Made by a program: the position numbers and the translations under genes
Assembly (NCBI GenBank): GCA_022385805.1
Contig: MU277776.1
Location: 4,852-68,851 of the forward strand
Length of the DNA: 64,000 nt
Reading direction: 5' to 3'
Source: Pilatotrama ljubarskyi
Taxonomy: Eukaryota; Basidiomycota; Agaricomycetes; Polyporales; Polyporaceae
The notes under the pieces: model-generated
Seen by the model: the letters and a program-made list of their open reading frames with translations, nothing else
The model's database searches: none
Told to the model about the DNA's origin: nothing
Shown: piece by piece, positions 33,571 to 44,991 of the stretch
Position numbering within the stretch: the first letter of the stretch is position 1
Layout of the letters: every line of letters starts with the position of its first letter

Positions 33571-33892
33571 ACGCAAGAGAACTTCCCAAAGTGGTCAGAA
33601 TGGGCGCTTACTACTTGCATGAAAACGAAGGGTTTGACAGACTTCGAGCGGCGTGTAACCGAGCAACGTTACAAACATTGAAGAAGAATGGGACGTAATT
33701 GGACAGCTAAAATCAATGTTTATGAATCAATGTATAGAACGATAGGCTAGAACACATCGATTATTCAGTGTACTGAACATTGATTTCGATAAACAGTACA
33801 TTTCACTGCGTAAACTTTCAGTATCTCGGACATTGAAATCTGGCATATACTGTGCGAAACAGTGCTTTTCAATGTATATCGAATCCACAGTG

Positions 33893-34360
33893 TGATAGCG
33901 GTATGTCTATGCTCCAAGATCCTGATCATCGCACGAATCAAACTTCGCTGGTGTTGAACTGGGACGCCCACGGTTTACCGCTATCTGTCCCGCACTGACG
34001 GCGACAGAACGCCAAAATGTGGTGTGGTATCTTCATGTGGTCTTCGTCTCCCGTATAGAAGCGAGGAACGCGTCGAGAAGCCCGGACCTTGCTTTGGCCA
34101 CCGTCTCGACTGCGCTATGAGAACTAGGCGCGTACCTTTTCTCAATATTCCGCCTACGGTATACGAGCGGGCCGTCGTTCACCCGCCGTACCTTGAGGAA
34201 CTTGAGAGGATCCGAATACATATGTTACAGGCGTAAAGTATCGTACACGGTCAATTCTGTACAGGCCCCGGCAGCCAATCTAGCCACGGTCTCGACGTCC
34301 AGCTGCCCACCTCCCTGTCGTACCACCGTTCACCGAGTCCTTCAAACTCGGCAGAAACAA
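33893..34360. other. Intergenic, 3' flank of the permease
   Basis: No gene seen between the transposon candidate and the permease stop codon. Confidence 0.4.
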
Positions 34361-36744
34361 TCACGGCAACATACCCCCTCGTCCGATCCCCTCGCCAGAC
34401 TCCTCGCGCATCCCGCGCGCTTCCGAGTCTTTTCTCCTCTTCTGCAACCGGCGGCGGCGCATCCACCAAATCTCCACCCACCGCGCGCCCGCATATACCG
34501 GCACGCTCACAGCGAACCCGATGATCATGCCGAGGTCGCCCGTGTTCCCTCTCGCCGCGATCGGCCCGGTGAACCACTCCTGCTGTATGCACGGTACGAT
34601 GAGCGCGACCGCCGCGGCGAGGGCGCAGAACGCTGCGAAGCCGCGCGGGAGGTTCGGGTGCGCGGGGTTGGACCACGCGTTCGGGACGTCGTACGCGGCG
34701 AGCGAGTAGGAGCCCCGGCGGAAGAGGAAGTGTTCGGTCATGACGATGGCGCAGAAGGGCGTGATCCAGTAGCCGATGAGCGCTGTACGCAGTGAGGGCA
34801 GGGCTTTAGCTACTGCAACTCTGGAGGAACATTATAAGGATCCTACCGAGGATGTCCACGAAAGTGGTATAGAATTTGGCCGCGCCAACTATCGCTAGCG
34901 GGATGAGCCTGTCATATGCGTGCGTTTCGTGAGTATCAGTATAGGCGCAGATGCTTGGAACTCATGCGGCAGAGTTCATACTCACACAGCGGTCGACACG
35001 AATGCGATCAAGAAACGCGGAATTCGCGCCAACGCTCGATGGATCGTCATGAAGCTCGTGCATACCGTGTACATCGTCGGCGCGACCGCGCTTGGCGCTG
35101 TCAAGCTGAGGAGCACGAGCAGGAACTTGCCGAAGCCGCCCGTCGGGACGAGGATGGCAGCGACCAGCCCTCCGACGTCGTTCCCGTCTTGGAACCCAGC
35201 CTCCCATGATGGGACGGATACGGCGGCGGCGGCGAATGCTGCGCCGAGCATATGGGCTGGTAGCTGTGCGTGGCCCGGGCGTGAGCACGTACCACGAGCG
35301 TGATGCGTTGGTGCTGCATGGACGTACGCTGGAGACGAAGAACCCGAGATACGCATACGAGAAGATCTTCCACGCAGAGGCCTTGCTGTCATGATACACA
35401 CCATAATCCGGCGCGAGCGTCGACCAGCTCACGACTGTCGCCGCGAGGGACGAGCCGAAGCTGAGGAGCATCGCGGGCGGGGCGGGGGTAGCGCTGGCGA
35501 CTGGTGCCTGCACGATCTGCTTGCCCCCGACGGCGAGCATGACGACGAAGGCGACGATATTTGGGATCCAGATGAGCGTTTGGTACCTGCAAACCATTCA
35601 ATGGAGCCAGTCCAGAAATCACGGCGAGTCTGGGTATGATTGAACGTACCAGTGAAGCACCTTGCAGCCACAGAACGTGATCTATAACCCGACCGCGCTG
35701 TCAGCGCCCGAGTATCAGAAGACCACAGCAAGGGTGCTCACCGCGAGAGAGATGAGAGCGATGACGACTATGCCCAGCGTCGCGCTCAGGTGTCCCGACA
35801 CCTCCGCGAGAGTCTGACCGCCGATGATCGTGTTCACGATCAGGTAGCCTTGCATCGAGAGCACGTTCAGCAGGCTCGGCAGGATGGCACCGTAGTATCT
35901 GCGAGGGCCGTCAGCATCACACTGAGGTGGCTCATCAAAGGCTGCGAGATAGCTACTGACCCCCACGAGAAGCGACTCTGCACCATCGCCCGCGTGCCAA
36001 GTTTTGGGCCGAACGTTGAGCTGCCATGCGCATGAGCACCATGCATATACTCAGGAGATCAGGCGGGGAGATTGAACTTACAAGAACGCTGGAAAGGCGC
36101 ACGTTCTGGTCCGCCGTCAGCACCTTCTCTCTGAACGGCTTACGACACGATAAGAGCACTTACATGAGGTCGACCACTAGGATGACGTAGAACGAGTCCC
36201 GGATGCCCAGGCTGTAGTAGGCTGGGCCGACCGTGCCCGCACTGAGCCTGCATGATCGCACCTCCTTCATTAGCCGAAGGTGTGACTAAGGCAAGGCTTA
36301 GGATACCTACGTCAAGATGTTCGCGTTCGCCGAGAACCAGACGAAGAAAAACTGGTACAACCGCTTATCCGTTCGCTGGTCCTCCGGAATGGGCACGATT
36401 CTACGAAAATAACCCCACCTCTCAACGCACCGTCCTGTATGAGATCACTAAAGTGCTGCCGCCACTCACCCGTTGACCTCCAGCCCCCACCGCGCAAGCT
36501 GCATCGTGACCGCATGCAGCGCTCTCCTGATCTTCGTCTTCGCCTCCCGTACCGCGTTGTCCGCCTCGCTGACCAGCACGCCCTCCCCCACCACGACGAC
36601 CTGATACCTCTCCTTCTCCTTCTCCAGCTCCTTCTCGCCGCGCGACCCCGACGAGTCCGAGAGCGTGGAGGGCGGGTAGCGCGAGTGCCCGTCGTCCTTC
36701 AGCTGGATGTCCGAGCGTGAGTCGCCGTCCTCGTATATCAGCAT
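34361..36744 (-). CDS. Purine-cytosine permease (NCS1 family)
   Basis: Plasma-membrane proton symporter for purines and cytosine, 580 residues from eleven exons that close in phase: 36744-36470, 36400-36311, 36247-36164, 36105-36082, 36020-35961, 35898-35742, 35681-35650, 35586-35328, 35263-34986, 34908-34847, 34782-34361. A charged cytosolic N-terminus is followed by family landmarks: AGTVGPAYYSLGIRDS, TCAFPAFFSTFGPKLGTRAM, SRFSWGYYGAILPSLLN, NTIIGGQTLAEVSG, and DYGVYHD after the eighth exon start. About twelve hydrophobic segments can be counted. The C-terminus is basic (RRRRLQKRRK). The 24-base fourth exon is needed to join TCAFPAFF in phase. One donor is GTCAGT. No neighbouring purine genes are present. 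Confidence 0.92.
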
Positions 36745-37611
36745 CGTTGTGTCTTCTTCGTTAGATAGTCTGATACGAGGTTACTAGGATAAGATCGGCG
36801 AGTAGCGAGCTATAGTCCAAAGGAGCGGTACTGCAGGCAGAGGTCTTGATCGTCGAGACTGAAAAGCGATCGCTTGCAGGGAGATACGCCCTTTTGAGTG
36901 GGGTTGTGAGCGCAGGGAGAAAGCACGAAGCGAGAGCAACCTTGGGGGCTGCCCTGCCCCCGGGGCTGGCTACTACTCCCTGGCGGTACGTGTGACCCGG
37001 GGCGTCCATCCCACGACGGTCTCGCGGGGGGCAGAACCTAGAAATGAAGAAGACCCAGATAGCGGGGCCGGGAAGATACGCTACGGCCCTGTGGTCCAAA
37101 GGTTCACTCTCGCGCGTTGTGCTAGAGGAGATAAGCGGGGGGAGAAATGCTGTTCGGATAACGCCCATACTTCCCGTCGTCGCCACGCAGCGCTGGGGAC
37201 AGGTGCGGGCAGGGTACAGGCACAGAGAGCTAGGGAGCCAGGGGAAAGACGAGGTCACAGCGGAGATTTGCTGCCCTTGGGACCGGGCTGGTGCATGCTG
37301 TCGCACGAGCGAGTGAACGAGCGGCTGGGCGTGGGCGCGGGAGGACCGAAGCAGGGCAGTGGAGGGCGTACATTCAACGTCGAGTGAGCGAAGTTTCCGA
37401 ATCTGCGAAGAAGTGACTGGACACGTGCACGAGGAACCTCGCAGACTTCCCACAGTTTTAGAGCCGGGCAAAGATACTATGTTCATGCTGGTCTGAGGGA
37501 ACGAGATCTGCCAGGCGGTCAAATCTTCGAGCTCGTGGGGTGCAGAGGTGCAGCGTCAGAACCCGCGAGTGAATACGGTATAATGTATAATACAAGGTGA
37601 GGGAGTTGCCC
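36745..37611. other. Upstream region of the permease and 3' flank of SEC11
   Basis: No gene seen. The open frames here are shadows in purine-rich DNA. Confidence 0.4.
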
Positions 37612-38535
37612 TTACTCCCTTTGAACGAGTGCCAGCAGTCCAAGGCCGCCCAATAGCGCATATTTCAGCTGAGGGAAATCGTTCTAGAGAGATTCAGGCA
37701 CGCTCTCAGCAACTGCCCAACGGGACTAGCGGAAAGGGATGCGTACCATGGCAATGGTGACATAGCCCACGTATGGCAAGAACCTGCATGGGGATCCGTC
37801 ACGGGTCATGAACTCTATAAGACATGGAGAAACGGTCGGAAGAGCCTCACCCTCTGACTTTGCCGACAATGTGTTTCCGCTCTAGCCATTCTAGCCCCTG
37901 GTATAGCTCAATGTCGTCGATGTGGTTGTTATCACCCTTGGTAAGGAGTAGCTGCTTTTCCACCAGCGGAGTCGCAGCGACCATACTGCAGCGCGGGATA
38001 AGTCCGGGAACCGAGGAGAGTGAGCATGCAGGCGTTGTGGCGGCGCAAGTACGCACCCCTTCTTCTTGGAGACGAAGTCATGCGTCTCCAAGACTCGATG
38101 TACGATGGGTATGTCGGCACCAGGAATCTTGTACACGGTTATGTCTCCGGTTTGGTACCGTTGGTCTGTCGGATTTGTGAGGAAGAGGAGGTCACCGCGG
38201 TAGAACGCTGGTTCCATGGAGCCACTAATACAAGGACAAAGCTCGCTCAGATCTCCGGTCCGGAGGTAGAACATATGCGGGCGAAGTGTAGTCAGAACGC
38301 ACCTCAAGACGACCACAATAGGAGACTCGGTGTTCGTGATGAGACCCAAGCCTTTCCAGATCATGAGCCCGGAGGCGAGGACCGAGACGAAGTTGAGGAT
38401 CTGGAGAAGGACCTAGACGACCGCACCCGTCCCTTCAGCACACTTCTTCGCTATATGTTCAACCCAGCAGCAAGACAAAAGACGAACATGGCGGACACCT
38501 AGCCTCCGGAGTGTCTTGAGCTCATCCGCGAACAT
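37612..38535 (-). CDS. SEC11: Signal peptidase complex catalytic subunit Sec11
   Basis: Endoplasmic-reticulum serine protease that removes signal peptides from secretory proteins. Six exons close in phase: 38535-38488, 38412-38303, 38224-38057, 37985-37851, 37783-37747, 37683-37612, giving 189 residues, normal for Sec11. The start [13 protein letters not shown] is the usual cytosolic N-terminus. A transmembrane helix precedes [12 protein letters not shown], whose second Ser (residue 55) is the nucleophile; HRVLE supplies the catalytic His and GDNNHIDD the Asp region. [19 protein letters not shown] and the C-terminal hydrophobic segment are also conserved. Alternatives are unlikely. Confidence 0.96.
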
Positions 38536-39296
38536 GGTGGGGAGAAGGAAAGTGTGTGTTATGGGGAGACACACGTGGCTTGCGTCCTCATCCAGAGACA
38601 CGTCCCGGGCGCCAATCGCGCGTCACCGTCGCGCGCGTCCGGCGCTTCTCTGGTCTGACTTCGGCCTTTGCAGTGTGTCTCAGGCTGTCTCCCTCTTCAG
38701 CATCGCCCATAGATGGCATTGCGCACAGTCTACTGGTCTGACGAGGATACTGCACAACGATGCACGCAGAAGGCGCAGCGTTCCGCCTGAATTACACCAT
38801 TGGACTGCAAGAGGATTCCGCTACCCCCAGGCAGTCCCGTACATTTCTCCTGGAGTATATGCTGCATCAGTGGATGTCTGCTCGGGGTCCGGGGCTGCTT
38901 CAGCTCCGAAGAGTTATGAGCACTCGGCAGTAATGAAGAAATCTGCCTTGTGGTACGTAAGTAACCGTCGTCACATGGGTCCACCTTTCAGATATCATTG
39001 TGAGATGTACTCCTGAACCATCGCACATACCTCAGCATCCGTCCGGACAGGGCGCGTTCCCTGTATTGCTCATGTGCCTCACAGACACTTTCTTTCTCAT
39101 CGCCGAAAGTTCGCTACAGGGTCACTTCCTGATCTATATTACAGCTGTTAACAGTACACCATGCGTCCGACGTGTGATCCCATAAAATTACACCAGCAAC
39201 GCGCCCCATTTGTATCTAGAACCCGGAAGACAGAAGAAGACGAAAGAGAATAACCGGCGGGCCCTTATTGCTGTCCATGCAGGCACACCATCATCG
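38536..39296. other. Intergenic between SEC11 and the bHLH gene
   Basis: Contains the SEC11 promoter and the 3' end of the bHLH gene. No coding pattern seen. Confidence 0.4.
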
Positions 39297-40661
39297 TCAG
39301 TCCCTCATCCCTAACAGCGAACCCGGAGTCACGATTTCCATGTTCCTCGGCGCAAGACGTTCCCTCCCCATCTCCTCGCGCTGAGATAGCACGCCCAATG
39401 ATCCCGACAAAGCAGGCGGGCTCCGCGAACTCGACCCTGTCGAGCTCGACTTCGAGCTCATCTGCAGCAGGAGCGACGCCGCGCTCTCGTCCTCCGGCGT
39501 CCACGTCGGCGACACCGACGGCGAGGCGCTCACCGACTTCCTCTGCTGTCGCGGCGGCATCATCGTGCTCGCTCGCTGGACCGCCAGAGGATGCGCAGGG
39601 CCCGGGAGGGTCAGTGCGGGCATGTTCGCGAGCGTCGCGGTCGGCCGGAAGCGCCCGGACGTGGGCGGGGAGGGCAGCTGTGCGTTCGTTGGGGAGCGCG
39701 AGGGCGAGGCGGACATGAGGCTGCTCGGGTCGTAAGGGTGCGGCAACCACGATGCGATGGGCGGGAGTCGTGGTGAAGAGGTGGTGGCGACGCCAGGGGA
39801 GGTAGAGGTCGTCCGTGGGACGAAGGGAAGAGGCGATGGTTGTTCCTCCTCGGCTCCATTGGTGAGGCCATGCTCGTCGTCTCCGACGTAGGATTCATCC
39901 TCATCTGGACGAGGGTAGGCTCGCTTGTTCCGAGCGACACTCCGGATATCCTCGACTTCCTCGGCGCGTTTGCGCTTCAAGGGGAGCGTAGTGCCCCGCA
40001 CCGAGTCGTTCCTCGGAGATTGGCCCTCTGCCGCGTGACAATGCGTGCACATCGCGTCCTCGAGCGCCCTGACGCGTGCTATGAGGTCCTGCATATACTC
40101 CACCGTCTTCACGAGCACGTCCAGCTTGAACTCCTTCTCCTCCGTCTTACCCTTACCCTTCTTCCCTCCTTTGCCTCCGTCGTCCTCCTTGGTCGTTTCA
40201 ACCTTCTCGCCGGGATTCCCGGCCAAGACACGCCCACGCTCGTTGACGAGCGTGCTCAGCGTCGCGAGGGTCTCATTGATCTTGGTGCGTCGTGCCTTCT
40301 CTATCTTGGAGTGGTTCAGCTTTCGGAGCGACTCGCGGGCGGAGCGGGACATGGCGCCCGGCTTGCGCCCGCGGCGCTTCGGTGCTGGGGCCGCGTCTCT
40401 GCCTGGATCGTACTCGTCCTCCTCGTCGGAGGCCGAGTCTGAGTCCGGAGACGGGTGTATGTGGTAGTCTGCACCAGGGGGCTGAGGCTTGGGCAGAATA
40501 GGCGGACGCTGTAGGCGACGTTGTTGGGACTTGTCTGGCGACGAGACAAGGCCAGCGGGAGCGTCCTGGGCGACAAGGGAGGCCGTGCGGTGGCGCTTGG
40601 CGCGACGCGGGGGGTTGCAGCTGGCGGCGTACGCCGTCGGGACGTCTCTCTGCGCGGACAT
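39297..40661 (-). CDS. bHLH transcription factor
   Basis: Single-exon gene, 454 residues. The basic region NHSKIEKARRTKINE (about 116-130), with the E..RR arrangement used for E-box contact, leads into helix 1 (LATLSTLVNERG). A long loop of about 40 residues rich in Lys and Gly precedes helix 2 (LDVLVKTVEYMQDLIARVRAL, about 180-200). Upstream is a basic nuclear-localisation-like stretch KRRGRKPG; downstream are a second basic cluster LKRKRAEE and long Ser/Pro-rich sequence. The start is the ATG at 40661, about 100 bases after a TATA-like element; a longer upstream frame has no coding character. Long-loop bHLH proteins of fungi include phospholipid and phosphate regulators; the target here is unknown. 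Confidence 0.9.
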   Translation of the reverse strand: MSAQRDVPTAYAASCNPPRRAKRHRTASLVAQDAPAGLVSSPDKSQQRRLQRPPILPKPQPPGADYHIHPSPDSDSASDEEDEYDPGRDAAPAPKRRGRKPGAMSRSARESLRKLNHSKIEKARRTKINETLATLSTLVNERGRVLAGNPGEKVETTKEDDGGKGGKKGKGKTEEKEFKLDVLVKTVEYMQDLIARVRALEDAMCTHCHAAEGQSPRNDSVRGTTLPLKRKRAEEVEDIRSVARNKRAYPRPDEDESYVGDDEHGLTNGAEEEQPSPLPFVPRTTSTSPGVATTSSPRLPPIASWLPHPYDPSSLMSASPSRSPTNAQLPSPPTSGRFRPTATLANMPALTLPGPAHPLAVQRASTMMPPRQQRKSVSASPSVSPTWTPEDESAASLLLQMSSKSSSTGSSSRSPPALSGSLGVLSQREEMGRERLAPRNMEIVTPGSLLGMRD

Positions 40662-40761
40662 CGCTGTTCTTCTGCGTACTGTGTTTGGCGGGGCGGGGGC
40701 AGGAGAGGAGCACACGACACCGAGGGCGGAGGATGGGTTCGCGAGACATGCGTATGAGTAT

Positions 40762-40771
40762 GCATATATAG
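40762..40771 (-). promoter_or_regulatory. TATA-like element upstream of the bHLH gene
   Basis: CTATATATGC on the minus strand, about 105 bases before the start codon at 40661. Spacing fits a core promoter; no transcription data can be seen here. Confidence 0.4.
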
Positions 40772-42364
40772 CGCCGCCCTGGGCAGCTCGGGGACCCGAT
40801 TGTAGCGCGTCCGTGGGCGATCTGCCCCTGCGAACGCCCTCGCCCACCGACAAATGGTCGTGTGCGCCCCGTCTGGCGAAGAAACGTGCGCGTCGCACGA
40901 CCATCCCCGTGCGTCCTGATTGGCTCGCGCCATGCACGTGTAGCGTTCCCCTCCCCGCACGCCCGTTCGGGAAGGTCCTGTCGTCGCGGCACCTCTGCGC
41001 AGGTCTGGGTGTGCGCCACCGCAGGCTCGTGAGCGTGCATGATTCTTCACTTCAGTCTGCGAGTCTATACGCCATCAGTGGCGAGGAGCTTGGAGACCAA
41101 CGGATAATTATCTATGAACGCCCTGCGGATGACATCGACCTCACGCGCACTGGATGAGTGACTCGCCTTTGCCGTCTCTGAGACCGTGAACGCAAACGAT
41201 GACGCCGCTAAGACACAAGCCCGCGCTGTTGCACAAACGTGGGACAGCTGTCATGAGAGTCTCTGCTCACGAAAGAGGCATCACTCCTCCCGGTAGAACG
41301 GGATGTGCGCTAGCCGTGAGGCCGCTCCTGCGCCCGAAGCCTCGCATTGTATTGCTTGAAGGTTCATACGAGCGTCTCGAGCGCAGCACGAAGTCCTGAG
41401 AGCAGCAGAGGGCACATCGAGGGCAGCCGCCGGCGAGAGCTGGGCTGATCAGACGAACGAACGTGTTTTGCTGGATTTTGAGGCGCTGTGCGGGTACCGC
41501 CTCGATCGAACCTTCGCGGGGTCCCAGACGTATGGAGGTGCCCAGAGCTACTGTCGGAGGCTAGGCAAAGGGGTTATCGCGCACCTTATGCTCGAGCCCT
41601 CCACTAGCGATCGCCGCTTTCAGGCTTGATACATAGACATGGAACTGACGCGGCAGACATGAACCTCCTCGGCCTAAGTACGCCTGCAGGCATCAGTCTG
41701 TGGAAACAGACCCCTCATGCGTCAAGAAGGGCAGGCTCGTGAGTATTACTGGACGACCCACGTACGGCACTGTCACCCCCCCCCCCCCCCCCCCCCCCTT
41801 CGACTTCGCTACTCACGAGACCATTTCTTGAGCTCGTATCACCGTTCTCTACTCATACTAATAGGCCCGCCTCAGTACGGGGATCAGTTCTAACCTTTTG
41901 ATCAGCTGCAACTGTTCAGGGCTGTTATCAGACGCCTTCAACAGAGTCGCGGTGGCAGCTCGCGGAGTGTAAACGTTTCCGTAACGCACCAAGTTTGAGG
42001 AATAAAAATACGACTGAGTGCTACACGTTGTTCGTCCCTTTCCGCTCCATCCCGTTCAGTAGGCGTGTAGGTTTGGACAGGCCGGCGTGAGTCAACCTTA
42101 GAAGCTAGTCCAGAGGGTGGACCCCAGGCGCTCGAAACTTCAGAACAGCGACGGGCGCTTATCAGCGACTGCTCGAGAGCTCGCTGCCAGTGCACTGCGC
42201 ATGCGAGCTTCGAGCTTGAACATATTGAGAAGTTGACAGCTTTCAACGCCAACACCTCCAATCCCAAGCGGTGAATCCGACGTCGAGTTGGAGGAATCCG
42301 AGACAGGGATACTTACAGTTGCTCACCGCAAGTGTTAGGCAAGCTAGGAGATGCTCCCAGCATC
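40772..42364. other. Intergenic between divergent bHLH and GPI1 genes
   Basis: No gene seen. Contains a 23-base C homopolymer. Both neighbours point away from this region, so it holds two promoters. Confidence 0.4.
41776..41798. repeat. Poly-C run of 23 bases
   Basis: Uninterrupted C tract on the plus strand in an intergenic region. Its exact length is probably unstable in vivo and in sequencing. Confidence 0.9.
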
Positions 42365-44827
42365 ATGGTGCAGAGCGCTACAACTCTCTGGCCCGCGGAC
42401 CTCCCGCCGAGTGAAGGCATCTGCTATGGCTGGACGCGACCCCTGCTCTTGGTGGCGGGCATCATTCCGGGCGACCAGAGTGAGGTAAGCAGCCTCACTT
42501 CCTTGGGCGTTCCAATCCAGGTTTGGCCTAAAGTTGGGGAGTATAGCCTGAGGAGCAGATGGCAGAAGACCTGATAGCTGCCGCAGTCGGACACCCACAG
42601 TGGCAAGCTGTACGGGATATGTTCAGCTCGGACCCGACGGTAATTGGGTATTGCGACATGCCTCTCGCATTGAAGGACGCCATACCGAAGTTCCGGGCGC
42701 GTGGTGCCTCTACAGACGAAGGTATGCACCCGCGATTGACTCCACAGCTCATGCTGAAATATGCCAGCAGACGTCCAGATCGTCTTCTACCGACGACATA
42801 AGAGGCAGTCCATGCGGTTCTACGCGTTCGACTTCAACGAGCTCGACATCCTCCCCTCTCAGGGCTCCACGTGCGACGCCGCGTCTGTCGCGGTGAGGAA
42901 CGCAGAGGCCGTCCTCTACTCCGACTTCAGTCGCCCTAATACTCCCGCCTCGCGGAAGAGCAGCAGTCTGAACGAGGAAGTGCTTCGTCAGGTGATTGAG
43001 CGCTTGCACTTTGGCAATGTCTTCCTTAATAGCCTTACTATTGCACACAGGCAAACTTTGCGCAGTTCCTTGCGGACCTTGTAGACTCCCGGAATGCTGC
43101 TGCGAGCCCTCCAGCCGGAGTTGAGACAGGCACGATCACCTCCTCCAATATCGATGCATCGCGGTCATCGCTGGATTCCCAAAGGAACCGCCAGGTTTCC
43201 TGGTTTGACAGCCTATGGGCTATGGTAAGAAGAGTCCAACCTATCGTGCGCGACTTCTCCGCAACCGGTATGTTTCGTCCGCCCTTCCACGCTGCCGGCG
43301 CAGGTCTCACCGAATGCGTAGCGGATCAATTCGACGTTAGGTTTGAACAGGGGGTCTATGTTGCTGGCGAGGTGCCGTACGTGTATCACGACAAAGCCCG
43401 CACTGTGACGTCCATCTCGAAGTATATCAAGTGAGTAATTTCTTCCCGCGAGTTGCCGGAGTGCTGAGGTTTGTGTCAGGTTCCACAATTGTGTATGGCT
43501 CGTTCTCAACGATGTAATCATCGGAGCCGCCTTCGGGTCTTTCCTATGCGAGAATCAGTACATCCTCGCTCGGATGTTGGACCACTTTCTTCAGGTACGC
43601 CGACATCTCTCTTCGGAGTTGTGTCAATGCCTGACTTCCGTGCAGTACTACCTAGTGCATCGTATGGAGCTTGCTTTGCTATGGCTGAACAACTGGCCCG
43701 CCGGTCTCAAGCTCAACACAGAGCTCAGTCAGTTCTATTGCCACTCGCTCATCGGCGTTGTCTCCGCATGGGGCTGTAAGCGTTCGCCACCTTCGTACGT
43801 CCTGTAGCCGCTCTGACCCCATCCTGCCCTTGAAGGGCTCCTCGAACGCATCGCGCCGTACTTCCCGACGCTGATATGGGTGATTGGTGTGGGCGGGTGC
43901 TGCGGAATGACGATGATCATCTCACTATCATCGGACGTGCTGAGTCTGCTCACCGTGCATTTGTATGCGTGCTATCTCATCTCCGCGACCGTGTTCAGCC
44001 ACCAGCTGAGCCTCGCTGGGTCTTTATGGAACCTCTTCCGCGGTAAGTCCCCATCGTGACTCTTAATGCCCCACGGCATGAACATTTGATCTAGGGAAGC
44101 GGTACAACGTCCTGCGGAATCGCATCGACAATTGGGACTACGATCTTGACCAGCTCCTGCTCGGGACGATCCTCTTCACGCTTGTGGCGTTCTTGTATCC
44201 TACGGTCTTGACGTACTACGCCCTCTTCGCCACCGTACGTAACCCTCCTCATCTAACACTCAGGCCGCGCCTCACTGGGAGCATACCGGACAGGCGCGTC
44301 TGGCGATCATGATCATTCATGCGATCTTCGACACGCTCACCGCGCTCTTGAACCACTTCCCGCTCTTCGCCCTGTTGTTGCGCCTCAAAGATCCTCTTCG
44401 CCTGCCCGGTCAGTCCTCTGTCACTCATGAATCGCGAGTCTGGCAGAGCTCATATTCCACGAATCCATGCCAGGTGGCATCTGCATGGAACGCTCGCGAG
44501 CAGGCCCACTAATACTCACAGTGAGTTCGGCCTTCCTAGTCGTACATGTAACGAGTCCCGCTGAATGCGCCGCAGAGTCAGCCAGCTCCTCTATCGTCAA
44601 TCTTCAGACACTATGGTACGTGCTGCGGCCAAAGTTGGCCATTCGTATCCAGGACTGATCATGGGACAGCCCACTTGGCCGGCCGCCTGACCACTCACTA
44701 TCATCCACTTCGCATGCTGCGCCAGCTGGCGTCCGGAAGGCTAGTGACCCCCATACCTCGCTCTTCGATCCGCTACAACATGATACCCGTGAAGGCGGAA
44801 AGCAGCCACCCCGACGGGGCCTCATAA
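42365..44827 (+). CDS. GPI1: GPI-GlcNAc transferase subunit Gpi1 (PIG-Q)
   Basis: Subunit of the endoplasmic-reticulum complex that adds GlcNAc to phosphatidylinositol, the first step of GPI-anchor synthesis. Twelve exons close in phase: 42365-42484, 42547-42721, 42768-42991, 43051-43430, 43480-43594, 43646-43775, 43836-44042, 44095-44234, 44294-44408, 44474-44520, 44576-44615, 44670-44827, giving 616 residues. Gpi1-domain landmarks are FHNCVWLVLNDVIIGAAFGS, LTVHLYACYLISATVFSHQ, RYNVLRNRIDNWDYDLDQLL, NHFPLFALLLRLKDP and the C-terminal SIFRHYAHLAGRL. Several hydrophobic segments fit a multi-span protein. A GTCAGT donor occurs after exon 9. It converges with the acyl-CoA ligase gene 164 bases downstream. 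Confidence 0.93.
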
Positions 44828-44991
44828 GTAGGACGCGCCCAAACAGGGTCGACTCCGTGGTTCCAAGACTGTATGATTATCCAATGGGATAGACCGGCGC
44901 GAGATGTGGTATAGATGCTTCTCTATGATATTCTATATGGTGTGCATTCTATGAGCGACGGTTTTTGTTTCCAGAAGTGAGTGGGTATTCT

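Larger units (their letters stand above)
32491..33892. mobile_element. Candidate non-autonomous DNA transposon with TIRs
   Basis: The ends are inverted copies: the left begins CACTGTGGGTAGGATATACA and the right, read on the minus strand, begins CACTGTGGATTCGATATACA; about 28 of the first 35 bases agree. Both ends are followed by many CAGTG/CACTG motifs at about 20 to 30 base spacing, like subterminal transposase sites. Immediately outside, TGATA occurs at 32486-32490 and again at 33893-33897, a possible five-base target duplication; one base extra in the ends would make it a three-base GAT duplication instead. Five bases would fit Transib, three would fit CACTA/EnSpm. No transposase is encoded. 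The element spans a minus-strand gene fragment. Confidence 0.65.

Noticed and set aside
40045..40467. Plus-strand frame opposite the bHLH gene
   Set aside because: Ser/Leu-rich mirror of the basic and acidic tracts of the bHLH protein; no independent evidence.
42528..42752. Minus-strand frame over GPI1 exon 2
   Set aside because: Antisense shadow; the plus strand carries the Gpi1 protein in phase.
44521..44575. Frame continuing through this stretch of GPI1 (VSSAFLVVHV)
   Set aside because: It is a GTGAGT..GCAG intron; splicing it joins LILT to SQPAPLSSIFRHY, the expected Gpi1 C-terminus.
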